DNA from: Pseudomonas furukawaii
GTDB lineage: Bacteria > Pseudomonadota > Gammaproteobacteria > Pseudomonadales > Pseudomonadaceae
Reading direction: 5' to 3'
Length of the DNA stretch: 64,000 nt
NCBI RefSeq assembly: GCF_002355475.1
Contig: NZ_AP014862.1
Span: 2,976,001-3,040,000 of the forward strand
The notes beneath the pieces were generated by a model. That model did not search any database, was not told the DNA's origin, and saw only the letters and a list, made by a program, of their open reading frames with translations. The position numbers and the translations under genes were made by a program. This document shows positions 52,269 through 60,049 of the stretch, piece after piece (within the stretch, counting starts at the first letter, position 1; the number at the start of each line of letters is the position of its first letter).

Positions 52269-52583
52269 CTAAATATCCAGTTCTGAGAGCTCTTTTAGCC
52301 CTGGGATACTGGTGACCTCGTTGGTCATACCTTCTGAACCATCTCGGCCGCGAAGCCAGTTTGAGTGATCGCCTGGCTCGCGCATTTCCAGCGTGTCATA
52401 GGAGTACCGCTTGCGCTTGAACAGGCTTTTCAATGCAGCGAACTCGTGGCTTTTTTCGTCTTCTATGCCGACGACTTCTCCTGCAAGCCGCTCCCAGTGA
52501 CCAACGCCGTCGGCCAGCATTGCCTGATAGGTCTCCGGGTCAAGCAAGGCTTGCTGTTTGAAATGAATGATGCGGTGAGTCAT
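52269..52583 (-). CDS. Hypothetical protein, 104 aa, next to bufferin operon
   Basis: A soluble 104-residue protein starting MTHRIIHFKQQALLDPETYQAMLADGVGHWERL. The middle is charged (EDEKSHEFAALKSLFKRKRYSYDTLEM). No family is recognised. It lies 50 bp downstream of bufC on the same strand, so it may be the last gene of the bufferin operon. A run-through from TTG at 52604 is possible but unlikely. Confidence 0.6.
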   Translation of the reverse strand: MTHRIIHFKQQALLDPETYQAMLADGVGHWERLAGEVVGIEDEKSHEFAALKSLFKRKRYSYDTLEMREPGDHSNWLRGRDGSEGMTNEVTSIPGLKELSELDI

Positions 52584-52633
52584 AGAAGCGCTCGGAGTGG
52601 CCAAAGAGAGAGCGCTAGCCTAAAGGTTCCGGG

Positions 52634-53428
52634 TCATTCGTGTAATAGCTGGCCGCGCTTTAGCAAACCGTCGTTGACCCACAACTTCAACCAGGTCGCG
52701 GCTTGCAAGGGAGCTTGCTCGCCATGCGTGGCGCTCAACGACTCGCAGAGTTCAGCGAACGATCCGCCCTCGATGAGAAACTGCAATGCCGAAGCCTCCG
52801 CTGGCTCCAGGCTCCGGTACTGGCAGACGAGTTCATGACGCCAAACAAGACAGGCTAGGTTCGTTGGCAGGCGGGTAATATCAGGCAGCAAGCTGCCGGA
52901 CTTGGCGGCTTTCCACAACTCCAGCGTGTTGTACTGCAGCTGCAACCACCGGGCAGATGCAGTCAGGGAAACCCTGAGTGAAATCCAGTCTTCAGCCGAA
53001 AAATCACTGATGGCCTGCAGTGAAAGCACTTCGACGTCCTGAGCATCGAAAGCCAGTGTAAAAGCCCACTCAAGCTCCGCGAGTTCGCGCATCGGCGATA
53101 GTTGGGGTTCTTCGACGTAGCTGCTAATGAACTCGGGCAGCTTCTCGCCCAGCCAGCGAATGCTGAAATGTCGTGGTGGCCAGGCGGCCAAGTAGGCCAG
53201 TGCGAGCTGCTCGAATGATTCGTTGCCGATCCAGTGAAGCAGGGCAGGGAAGTCTTCTCGCAAGACCGCAAGCAGGCGCGAACGGTAAGCGTTGTGGTAG
53301 ATCTGCAGGCCTTCGAGAGCACTCAGCGCTGTGCTACCTCGGATCTGCTCCAAAAGCTCGTTGGAGGGCAGGGCACTGTCACCTGTCAGGTAAGTTTCAA
53401 ATGCAGTCTGTAGGGCGATCAGGCTCAA
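52634..53428 (-). CDS. bufC: BufC/HvfC-like DUF2063 protein (bufferin maturation partner)
   Basis: A 264-residue protein of the DUF2063/HvfC family. The N-terminal DNA-binding-like domain (LQTAFETYLTGDS, then GLQIYHNAYRSRLLAVLREDFPALLHWIGNESFEQLALAYL, residues about 5-85) is diagnostic of the family. A helical C-terminal half may recognise the peptide. It overlaps bufB by 4 bases. In bufferin systems this protein partners the DUF692 enzyme to bind the precursor and assist modification. Confidence 0.88.
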   Translation of the reverse strand: MSLIALQTAFETYLTGDSALPSNELLEQIRGSTALSALEGLQIYHNAYRSRLLAVLREDFPALLHWIGNESFEQLALAYLAAWPPRHFSIRWLGEKLPEFISSYVEEPQLSPMRELAELEWAFTLAFDAQDVEVLSLQAISDFSAEDWISLRVSLTASARWLQLQYNTLELWKAAKSGSLLPDITRLPTNLACLVWRHELVCQYRSLEPAEASALQFLIEGGSFAELCESLSATHGEQAPLQAATWLKLWVNDGLLKRGQLLHE

Positions 53429-54261
53429 GGGGTGGCCCCCGATATCACAGATTTGGCGATAGCACGGGCATGTGCTAATTCGGACAACAGCTCTTCCAGC
53501 GGCGGAAACTGGTCATCCCGCTCGATCAAGGTCGATGTCGGGCCCAAGTAGCTCAAAGTCTTGCTGTAGAGAGACCAAACCGGATCAGCGATGGGCTGGT
53601 CATGGGTGTCGATGAGGTACTGCCCGTAATCGCTGTGCCCGGCCAGATGAATTTGACGAATCCGCTCGTGCGGCAATTCCAAGATGAACTGCCATGGGTC
53701 GAAATCCTGATTTCGTGCGCTGACGTAGACGTTGTTCACGTCAAGGAGCAATTCGCAACCGGTCAGGAAACTCAGTTCCGAGAGAAACTGCGATTCGCTC
53801 ATGCTGGACGTCTTCCACTGCACGTAAGAAGAAACGTTCTCCAGCACAATGGGACGTTCCAGAACATCCTGCACTAGACGCACCCGCGCGGCGACATGCA
53901 GCAGGCTTTCTTGGGTAAACGGCAGCGGCAGCAGGTCGTGGAGTTGATGGGCGTTGCCGCGACTCCAGCACAAGTGGTCGGAAACCCACTGGGGCTGTAT
54001 CCGGTCCGCCAGTTGCTTGAGCTGTCGTAGGTAGCCCATGTCCAGGTTATGCGAACCGCCGATCGACAGCGATACTCCGTGCATCACCAACGGGTATTGC
54101 TCGCCAATCGCATCGAGAAAGTAGAGGGCCTTGCCACCGCCCACCAGGTAATTCTCGGAAATGATCTCAAACCAGTCGACCGCAGGTCGCTGTTCAAGAA
54201 TCTGCTGGTAATACTCACTGCGAAGGCCAAGACCGAAACCCAGTGTTTTGCGCTTACTCAT
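53425..54261 (-). CDS. bufB: BufB/HvfB-like DUF692 multinuclear iron enzyme
   Basis: A 278-residue DUF692 (MbnB/TglH-like) TIM-barrel enzyme. Family motifs: GFGLGLRSEYYQQILEQRPAVDWFEIISENYL, VMHGVSLSIGG, WVSDHLCW, LENVSSYVQW, ELLLDVNNVYVSARN and IHLAGHSDYG; the His, Asp, Glu and Asn residues in these motifs bind the iron cluster. DUF692 enzymes oxidise Cys residues in ribosomal peptides; in bufferins this yields copper-binding heterocycles. It lies between bufA and bufC. Confidence 0.92.
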   Translation of the reverse strand: MSKRKTLGFGLGLRSEYYQQILEQRPAVDWFEIISENYLVGGGKALYFLDAIGEQYPLVMHGVSLSIGGSHNLDMGYLRQLKQLADRIQPQWVSDHLCWSRGNAHQLHDLLPLPFTQESLLHVAARVRLVQDVLERPIVLENVSSYVQWKTSSMSESQFLSELSFLTGCELLLDVNNVYVSARNQDFDPWQFILELPHERIRQIHLAGHSDYGQYLIDTHDQPIADPVWSLYSKTLSYLGPTSTLIERDDQFPPLEELLSELAHARAIAKSVISGATP

Positions 54262-54305
54262 TCAAGACTCCAGCAGGGGAGTGGCAGGCACTCCCCGCAA
54301 CGGCA

Positions 54306-54566
54306 TTATTCGCTGGTCTTGCCACCGGCCTCATCGCACTTGGCCTGAGTCATCAGCTTGAAGCCCTGGCCTTTGCATTCTCCCTGGCCTTTGCAGGCAT
54401 TTTTGGCGGTCATGCAGTCGTTCTGGCCCTTGCAACCGTTGACGCCGAAGCACTTCACTTCAGCTGCTTTGGTGTCCTGGGCGGCCTGGACAGGCAGGGT
54501 AGCAAACAGGCTGGCGGCCACGAGAGCCAGAGCGGCACCGGTAGCGACGTTGGATTTATTCGACAT
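54306..54566 (-). CDS. bufA: Bufferin-type copper-binding precursor peptide (BufA)
   Basis: An 86-residue precursor. Signal peptide ALALVAASLFATLPVQA (cleavage near 29) precedes a Cys-rich mature part with six Cys at 39, 45, 51, 58, 64 and 77, several in CKGQ/CxxGxxxCKGQ contexts (GVNGCKGQNDC, NACKGQGECKGQGF). This is the layout of BufA2-like periplasmic bufferins, whose Cys are converted to thiooxazole-type rings by BufB/BufC so that they sequester copper. It is the first gene of bufA-bufB-bufC on the minus strand, divergent from a copper-box gene. Confidence 0.87.
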   Translation of the reverse strand: MSNKSNVATGAALALVAASLFATLPVQAAQDTKAAEVKCFGVNGCKGQNDCMTAKNACKGQGECKGQGFKLMTQAKCDEAGGKTSE

Positions 54567-54645
54567 AGTGACAATCTCTCTTAATTGTTGGTGGTCTTAT
54601 CCGCGGGTGCGAATGACCCTGAGTAGCTTAGGCATCGCTGCCGAG

Positions 54646-54686
54646 CATGCCCTCTCAAGAAATTCGCAAGGCTTTATGAGGGCATG
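54646..54686. promoter_or_regulatory. Long-spaced inverted repeat upstream of bufA
   Basis: CATGCCCTC (54646-54654) and GAGGGCATG (54678-54686) form a 9-bp inverted repeat with a 23-bp spacer, 80 bp before bufA. It is a candidate regulator site or leader hairpin for the bufferin operon. No CopR-type box was seen in the bufA-proximal part of the spacer. Confidence 0.4.
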
Positions 54687-54734
54687 AAAGACAGTACCGA
54701 GCCTTCTGGATGGGCTACAAGAAAGAAATAGCAA

Positions 54735-54777
54735 CCTGACAGAACTGTAATGTTCGGCTCAGGTTGCTGACAGGCCC
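54735..54777. promoter_or_regulatory. CopR-box-like motif 4
   Basis: CTGACAGAACTGTAAT followed by GCTCAGGTTGCTGACAG, about 80 bp before the PtrA-like gene and in the spacer shared with bufA. It is most similar to motif 1 (TTCAGGTCGCTGACAG). Confidence 0.65.
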
Positions 54778-54856
54778 TCTTAGTTAACGTGACATCGAGC
54801 CTAAAGCTCGGCCTCTGCAGTTGCAGGGACCACTTAACTTACGAGGAATACCCAAA

Positions 54857-55063
54857 ATGAAATCGATCAAAGCTCTGCTTGTAGTTACTGCTCTGAGCAT
54901 CTCCAGCTTGGCAATGGCTGAAGGTGGTGCTGACCGAACCTTCGCGCGCATGGAGCAGGCACGCCAGACGTCTCTGGAGGCCTACCGGGTGGCCCAGCAG
55001 CAGAAAGTTGAGGCTCCTGTAGCCAGCAGTCCAACCGAGCAAGCAGAGCACACCAACTGCTGA
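54857..55063 (+). CDS. Small exported PtrA-like protein, 68 aa
   Basis: A 68-residue exported protein: signal peptide MKSIKALLVVTALSISSLAMA, then EGGADRTFARMEQARQTSLEAYRVAQQQ and a short tail ending in a single Cys (EHTNC). The mature start is the same AEGG[AS]DR...RM motif seen at 39653 and 61532, the N-terminal domain of PtrA-type proteins of Pseudomonas. PtrA of P. aeruginosa is a copper-induced regulator of type III secretion, but the periplasmic location implies a copper tolerance role. It sits between two copper boxes, directly upstream of copA. Confidence 0.8.
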   Translation: MKSIKALLVVTALSISSLAMAEGGADRTFARMEQARQTSLEAYRVAQQQKVEAPVASSPTEQAEHTNC

Positions 55064-55072
55064 AGTCATCTA

Positions 55073-55114
55073 CCTTACAGAAATGTAATCACCCGGATGG
55101 TTGGGATATGGCAG
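55073..55114. promoter_or_regulatory. CopR-box-like motif 5
   Basis: CTTACAGAAATGTAAT 165 bp before the copA (multicopper oxidase) start. The first half matches motifs 1-4, while the second half (GGATGGTTGGGATATGGCAG) is degenerate. A long leader separates it from copA. Confidence 0.6.
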
Positions 55115-55256
55115 TTTCATACTGCTCATCGTCGGTAAGGCTTGTGCAATGCACCGACGTGGAAAGTTGAGGGGTAAATCCCCGACATTGAAGCAGCCAT
55201 GAACCCGAGACCGGGCACACCATCACCGGCTCATTTGACGGATTGGACAAAACGGC

Positions 55257-57071
55257 ATGCAAAGCAAAACCACAAGGCGCACCTTCGTCAAAGGCCTGGC
55301 AGCCACCGGTATTATCGGCGGACTTGGCCTGTGGCGCACGCCGGTCTGGGCGGTGAACAGCCCCGGCCAGCCCAACGTACTGACTGGTAACGAATTCGAC
55401 CTATTCATCGGTGAAACCCCGGTGAACATCACCGGCGCAGCGCGCACGGCCATGACCATCAACGGCTCGCTCCCTGGGCCGATTCTTCGTTGGCGCGAAG
55501 GCGATACCGTCACATTGCGCGTGCGCAACCGCCTCAAGGAGGACACCTCCATCCATTGGCACGGCATCATCCTGCCGGCGAACATGGATGGTGTTCCTGG
55601 CCTGAGCTTCCATGGCATCGCCCCTGACGGCATGTATGAGTACAAGTTCAAGGTCAACCAGAACGGTACCTACTGGTATCACAGTCACTCGGGGCTGCAG
55701 GAGCAGGTCGGCGTATACGGCGCGCTGGTCATCGATGCCAAGGAGCCCGAGCCCTTCAGTTACGACCGTGATTACGTCGTGTTGCTGAGCGACTGGACGG
55801 ATGAAAATCCAACGCGGGTACTGGCCAAGCTCAAGAAACAGTCGGACTACTACAACCAGCACAAACGCACCGTTGGTGACTTCATCGATGACGTAAGCGA
55901 GATGGGTTGGTCCGCCGCCGTAGCCGATCGCAAGATGTGGGCCGAGATGAAGATGAGCCCGACGGATCTCGCTGACGTCAGTGGCTACACCTACACCTAC
56001 CTGATGAATGGCCAGGCACCCAATGGCAACTGGACCGGCATATTCAAACCAGGCGAAAAGATCCGCCTGCGCTTCATCAACGCCTCGGCGATGACCTATT
56101 TCGATGTGCGCATCCCGGGCCTGAAGATGACTGTGGTTGCGGCCGATGGTCTGCACGTCAAACCGGTCAGCGTCGACGAGTTCCGTATCGCCGTGGCCGA
56201 GACCTACGACGTGATCGTCGAACCAGACAGCGAACAGGCGTATACCGTGTTTGCACAATCCATGGATCGCACTGGCTATGCGCGCGGCACCCTTGCTGTA
56301 CAGGAGGGGTTGAGTGCACCAGTACCCAGCCCCGACCCGCGTCCGCTGATTGCCATGGGCGACATGGGTATGGATCACGGCAGCATGGGCGGTATGGATC
56401 ACGGGAACATGGCCGGGATGGATCAGGGCAATATGGCGGGAATGGATCATGGCAGCATGCAGGGTGGCATGGCCGGCATGGATCACAGCCAGATGGCTGG
56501 AATGGATCATTCGGGCATGGCAGGCATGGCAGGCATGGCAGGTGCCATGCAGGCACACCCAGCCTCAGAGACCAACAACCCGCTGGTCGATATGCAAACC
56601 ATGACACCAACGCATAAGTTGGACGACCCAGGTATTGGTTTGCGAGACAACGGCCGACGCGTCCTCACGTACTCTGACCTGCGCAGCACCTTCCTCGACC
56701 CGGATGGTCGCGAACCAAGTCGCACCATCGAGCTGCACCTTACCGGGCACATGGAGAAATTCTCCTGGTCCTTCGATGGCATCAAGTTCTCTGACGCCGA
56801 GCCTCTGCGCCTCAAGTACGGCGAGCGTGTTCGCATCACGCTGGTCAACGACACCATGATGACTCATCCGATCCATCTTCATGGCATGTGGAGCGACCTG
56901 GAGGATGCGAACGGCAATTTCCTGGTGCGTAAACACACCATCGACATGCCGCCAGGTTCCAAGCGCAGCTATCGAGTGACTGCCGATGCGTTGGGTCGTT
57001 GGGCCTATCACTGCCACCTGTTGCTCCACATGGAAATGGGCATGTTCCGTGAAGTTCGTGTGGATGAGTAA
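55257..57071 (+). CDS. copA: Copper-resistance multicopper oxidase CopA (PcoA type)
   Basis: A 604-residue periplasmic oxidase that converts Cu(I) to less toxic Cu(II). It carries a twin-arginine signal (TTRRTFVKGLAATGIIGG) for folded export. Copper-site motifs are in place: HWHGIILP and YWYHSHSG in domain 1, HPIHLHGMW and HCHLLLHMEMGM at the end. Between domains 2 and 3 lies a Met-rich run (residues about 370-430) of MDHGxM/GMDHSxM repeats, which binds extra copper. It leads copA-small protein-copB-cytochrome-DUF411, all closely spaced. Confidence 0.95.
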   Translation: MQSKTTRRTFVKGLAATGIIGGLGLWRTPVWAVNSPGQPNVLTGNEFDLFIGETPVNITGAARTAMTINGSLPGPILRWREGDTVTLRVRNRLKEDTSIHWHGIILPANMDGVPGLSFHGIAPDGMYEYKFKVNQNGTYWYHSHSGLQEQVGVYGALVIDAKEPEPFSYDRDYVVLLSDWTDENPTRVLAKLKKQSDYYNQHKRTVGDFIDDVSEMGWSAAVADRKMWAEMKMSPTDLADVSGYTYTYLMNGQAPNGNWTGIFKPGEKIRLRFINASAMTYFDVRIPGLKMTVVAADGLHVKPVSVDEFRIAVAETYDVIVEPDSEQAYTVFAQSMDRTGYARGTLAVQEGLSAPVPSPDPRPLIAMGDMGMDHGSMGGMDHGNMAGMDQGNMAGMDHGSMQGGMAGMDHSQMAGMDHSGMAGMAGMAGAMQAHPASETNNPLVDMQTMTPTHKLDDPGIGLRDNGRRVLTYSDLRSTFLDPDGREPSRTIELHLTGHMEKFSWSFDGIKFSDAEPLRLKYGERVRITLVNDTMMTHPIHLHGMWSDLEDANGNFLVRKHTIDMPPGSKRSYRVTADALGRWAYHCHLLLHMEMGMFREVRVDE

Positions 57072-57083
57072 AGGAGATTTCTG

Positions 57084-57398
57084 ATGAGCACTTTTATGAA
57101 GCGAAATGCCCTGGCTGGCAGCGCAGTCATGTTCAGCCTATTGGCTGCCCTGCACGCACCGGTTTCGTTGGCAGGTGAGGGGCACAGTGAGCACGAACAA
57201 CATGCTGCCGAGTCGGCTGTGCCCAAGACCGCCAGTGGCAATCACGCAGATCAGTCGAAGGATAAGGCGGCTGGCCAGCATATGGATCATGGCGCCATGG
57301 ATCACGGAGACATGAAGCATGACGGCATGAATCACGAAAACATGATGGATAAGCATGGCGGCACCGAAGCCGAAGCAGGTTCGAACCATGACCACTAG
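57084..57398 (+). CDS. Small exported His/Met-rich protein
   Basis: A 104-residue exported protein with signal peptide [26 protein letters not shown]. The rest is unstructured and copper-binding in look ([11 protein letters not shown], then [25 protein letters not shown]). It follows AGGAGATTTCTG and overlaps copB by 11 bp. It has no catalytic domain. It may hand copper between CopA and CopB or act as a buffer; that role is inferred from composition and position. Confidence 0.78.
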   Translation: MSTFMKRNALAGSAVMFSLLAALHAPVSLAGEGHSEHEQHAAESAVPKTASGNHADQSKDKAAGQHMDHGAMDHGDMKHDGMNHENMMDKHGGTEAEAGSNHDH

Positions 57399-58587
57399 GT
57401 TTTCACGTCCATCTCTCTTGGCGCTGGCTGTGTCGCTGAGTGCGTTCAGCGGCGGCGTTACTTTGGCTGCGGAAGAAATGGATCATTCGGCAATGGGGCA
57501 CGGCACCATGTCGATGGACCATAGCCAGATGAGCCACGGCGCTACCAAAGCGCAGATGGAGGGCATGGATCACAGCAAGATGGACCATGGTGCCATGCAG
57601 GGTGCTTCGGGCAGCATGGATCATAGCCAGATGGGCCACAGCCAGAGCCAGAGCCAAGAAAAGGCTCCAGCCATGGACCACAGCAAGATGGATCACGGCG
57701 CCATGCAGGGTGCTTCGGGCAGCATGGATCATAGCCAGATGGGCCACGGCCAGAGCCAAGAGAAGGCCCAGGCTATGGATCACAGCAAGATGGGGCATGG
57801 CGCCATGCAAGGACAGATGGAGGGCATGGATCATTCAAAGATGAACCATGGCTCCGCTGAAGCCCCGAGAACCACCAGCCGTACGCCGATTCCCGTTCTG
57901 ACGGATGCTGATCGCCAAGCGGCTTTCCCGCCATTACCTGGCCACAAGGTTCACGACAGCGCCATCAACAGTTTTTTCCTGCTCGATCAGCTCGAATACC
58001 AGGACGCAGATGAGGGCAGCACCCTGGCCTGGGATGCGTCGGGCTGGGTAGGCGGTGATATCAACCGGGTCTGGTTCCGCTCCGAAGGCGAGCGTACCAA
58101 CGGCGTGACCGAGGATGCTGAATTACAGCTGCTGTACGGCCGCTCGATCGGCCCTTGGTGGGATGTCGTCGCGGGCGTTCGCCAGGACTTCAAACCGGAG
58201 TCGCCGCAGACTTGGGCCGCCTTCGGTATCCAGGGCATGGCGCTTTACGCCTTTGAGGCCGAAGCCACGGCCTTCGTCGGCGAGAATGGCCAAACTGCTG
58301 CCCGACTGGAGGGCGAGTACGACATTCTGCTGACCAACCGGCTGATTCTCCAGCCAACTGCCGAAATGAACTTCTACGGCAAGAACGATCCTGAGCGAGG
58401 TGTGGGGTCTGGGTTGGCAAATACCGAGCTCGGCTTGCGTCTGCGTTACGAGATTGTCAGGCAGTTTGCCCCCTATATCGGGGTTTCCTGGAGCCGCTCC
58501 TATGGCAACACGGCAGACATGGTGCGCGACGAGGGCGGTGATGTAGACGAGGCGCGTTTTGTCGCCGGTATCCGGATGTGGTTTTGA
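57388..58587 (+). CDS. copB: Copper-resistance outer-membrane protein CopB (PcoB type)
   Basis: A 399-residue outer-membrane barrel of the CopB family. The signal peptide ([18 protein letters not shown]) is followed by about 130 residues of Met/His repeats ([20 protein letters not shown]) and then the conserved barrel domain from about residue 165: [61 protein letters not shown], and a C-terminal FVAGIRMWF. It probably binds or passes copper across the outer membrane. It begins inside the upstream small gene. Confidence 0.93.
   Translation: MTTRFSRPSLLALAVSLSAFSGGVTLAAEEMDHSAMGHGTMSMDHSQMSHGATKAQMEGMDHSKMDHGAMQGASGSMDHSQMGHSQSQSQEKAPAMDHSKMDHGAMQGASGSMDHSQMGHGQSQEKAQAMDHSKMGHGAMQGQMEGMDHSKMNHGSAEAPRTTSRTPIPVLTDADRQAAFPPLPGHKVHDSAINSFFLLDQLEYQDADEGSTLAWDASGWVGGDINRVWFRSEGERTNGVTEDAELQLLYGRSIGPWWDVVAGVRQDFKPESPQTWAAFGIQGMALYAFEAEATAFVGENGQTAARLEGEYDILLTNRLILQPTAEMNFYGKNDPERGVGSGLANTELGLRLRYEIVRQFAPYIGVSWSRSYGNTADMVRDEGGDVDEARFVAGIRMWF
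57592..57807 (+). repeat. 108-bp in-frame tandem repeat inside copB
   Basis: A nearly identical unit starting GCCATGCAGGGTGCTTCGGG occurs at 57592 and 57700, offset 108 bp (36 codons), with a third, diverged Met/His unit beyond. It encodes [17 protein letters not shown]. Repeat number probably varies between strains and scales the copper-binding tail. Confidence 0.8.
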
Positions 58588-58596
58588 GAACCTGAC

Positions 58597-59439
58597 ATGA
58601 AAAGAACAATTAAAACTTTGGTGGCGGCCGGCGTGGTCGGTAGCACAGCTGTCCTGGCCGGCGCCTACTTTGGCGTGGTCAACGTGGGGGCCGACGATCC
58701 CCATTTTCCTGCAGTGCATGCGTTTCTCACGATGGCCCGTGACCGCTCTATCGAAGTCCGTTCGCGGGACATCGAGGTTCCCAACCTGGATGATCAAGCT
58801 CTTATTCGCGCCGGTGCGGGCAACTACAACTCCATGTGTATCGGCTGTCATTTGGCGCCAGGTGTGGCGGAGACCGAGCTAAGCCAATCGCTTTATCCTG
58901 CGCCCCCCAACCTCGCCAAGATCGGTGTCGATGGCAATCCGTCAGCAGCGTTCTGGGTGATCAAGCATGGCATCAAGGCAACGGGTATGCCTGCGTGGGG
59001 CAAGAGCATGGGAGACGAGTACATCTGGGGCATGGTTGCCTTCCTCAACCAACTGCCGACGATGGATGCCAAGCAATACCAAACACTCGTCGCATCCAGT
59101 GGCGGCCATCAGCACGGTGGTGGGGAAACGCAGATGCATAACCATGAAGGACAGCACGGCGACAACAAGCCTGGCCATCATGACAATAGTGGCGGTGGCG
59201 ATGACCATCATGGATCAGGTGATGCTGGAGAGCCTGGTCATCACGATGCCGCGGCTACGGATAGCGAGGGTGGCTCCGCACCTAAGGCAGGTCACCATTC
59301 GGATATGAGTGGCGATGACCACCATGCTGGGGATGAGGCGTCGTCCAACGGAGGTGATCATCACGCCGAGCAGGCTCCGAACGCCTCGCCCAAGACCCAC
59401 ACCCACGCCGATGGCAAAGAGCACGTGCATGAAAGCTAA
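58597..59439 (+). CDS. Monoheme cytochrome c with His-rich C-terminal tail
   Basis: A 280-residue periplasmic cytochrome c anchored or exported by an N-terminal helix (TLVAAGVVGSTAVLAGAYFGVV). Heme motif CIGCH (about residue 86) in NYNSMCIGCHLAPGV; the sixth ligand is probably the Met in KATGMPAWGKSM. From about residue 170 on there is an extreme His/Asp/Gly tail (HHDNSGGGDDHHGSGD, GHHSDMSGDDHHAGDE, HTHADGKEHVHES). It lies between copB and a DUF411 gene in the copper operon. It could supply or accept electrons in Cu(I)/Cu(II) conversion while the tail sequesters copper. Confidence 0.88.
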   Translation: MKRTIKTLVAAGVVGSTAVLAGAYFGVVNVGADDPHFPAVHAFLTMARDRSIEVRSRDIEVPNLDDQALIRAGAGNYNSMCIGCHLAPGVAETELSQSLYPAPPNLAKIGVDGNPSAAFWVIKHGIKATGMPAWGKSMGDEYIWGMVAFLNQLPTMDAKQYQTLVASSGGHQHGGGETQMHNHEGQHGDNKPGHHDNSGGGDDHHGSGDAGEPGHHDAAATDSEGGSAPKAGHHSDMSGDDHHAGDEASSNGGDHHAEQAPNASPKTHTHADGKEHVHES

Positions 59440-59872
59440 ATATCTGGCCTTGCTGGCCGCTCTCTCCGTCACATCTGCAGTTCAAGCAGCTGATGCCCTG
59501 ACGATTGATGTCCATCGTGATGCCAATTGCGGATGTTGCAAGAAGTGGATTTCACACCTCGAAGCGAATGGCTTCAAAGTCGTCGACCATGTCGAAAGCA
59601 ACATGTCGGCAGTGAAGCAAAGTCTGGGCGTTGCGCCGCGGTTGGCGTCTTGTCACACCGCGGTGATTGACGGCAAGTTCGTCGAAGGTCATGTGCCGGC
59701 GGCTCAGGTCATCGAGCTCACCAAGCGCGATGATCTCGTGGGCATCGCTGTTCCCGGGATGCCGGCGGGCTCCCCCGGTATGGAAGTCGATGGCGTACAG
59801 CATGCCTACCAGGTCATTGGCTTGACCAAGGCGGGGTCTGATCAGGTCGTTGCAGAATATCCCGCTCAGTAG
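59429..59872 (+). CDS. DUF411 (CopG-like) periplasmic copper protein
   Basis: A 147-residue exported thioredoxin-like protein. Signal peptide MKAKYLALLAALSVTSAVQA; the metal motif is in DANCGCCKKWISHL (C-x-C-C), with a further Cys in PRLASCHTAVIDGKFVEGH. DUF411 includes CopG, for which Cys-bound multicopper clusters and a redox role in Cu handling have been reported. It starts 11 bp inside the cytochrome gene, so it is translationally coupled. A terminator follows. Confidence 0.88.
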   Translation: MKAKYLALLAALSVTSAVQAADALTIDVHRDANCGCCKKWISHLEANGFKVVDHVESNMSAVKQSLGVAPRLASCHTAVIDGKFVEGHVPAAQVIELTKRDDLVGIAVPGMPAGSPGMEVDGVQHAYQVIGLTKAGSDQVVAEYPAQ

Positions 59873-59887
59873 TACTGCCTGCCAGCA

Positions 59888-59919
59888 CGGCCGCTTGTGT
59901 GTAGTGGCCGACTCTTTTT
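59888..59919 (+). terminator. Terminator of the copA-copB-DUF411 operon
   Basis: CGGCCGC, loop, GTGGCCG, then ACTCTTTTTC, 16 bp after the DUF411 stop. The stem contains one G-T pair. Confidence 0.75.
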
Positions 59920-59940
59920 CATACGCCCTTTAACCTAAGT

Positions 59941-59962
59941 AAAAAAGGCGCCCGAGGGCGCC
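59941..59962 (-). terminator. Terminator of the second oprD gene
   Basis: On the minus strand GGCGCCCTCGGGCGCC is followed directly by six T residues. Classic intrinsic terminator about 90 bp after the porin stop. Confidence 0.85.
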
Positions 59963-60049
59963 AAGGGCTGTCTCCAAACCAAAGGAGCACTACGAGGGGA
60001 CAGCAGGACCAAGGCGCGAGCGGGCAATCAACCCGCCCGCTTGCCAGGG

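Noticed and set aside
55401-56558. 385-codon minus-strand frame opposite the multicopper oxidase
   Set aside because: Antisense frame produced by the Met/His-rich repeats; no domain.
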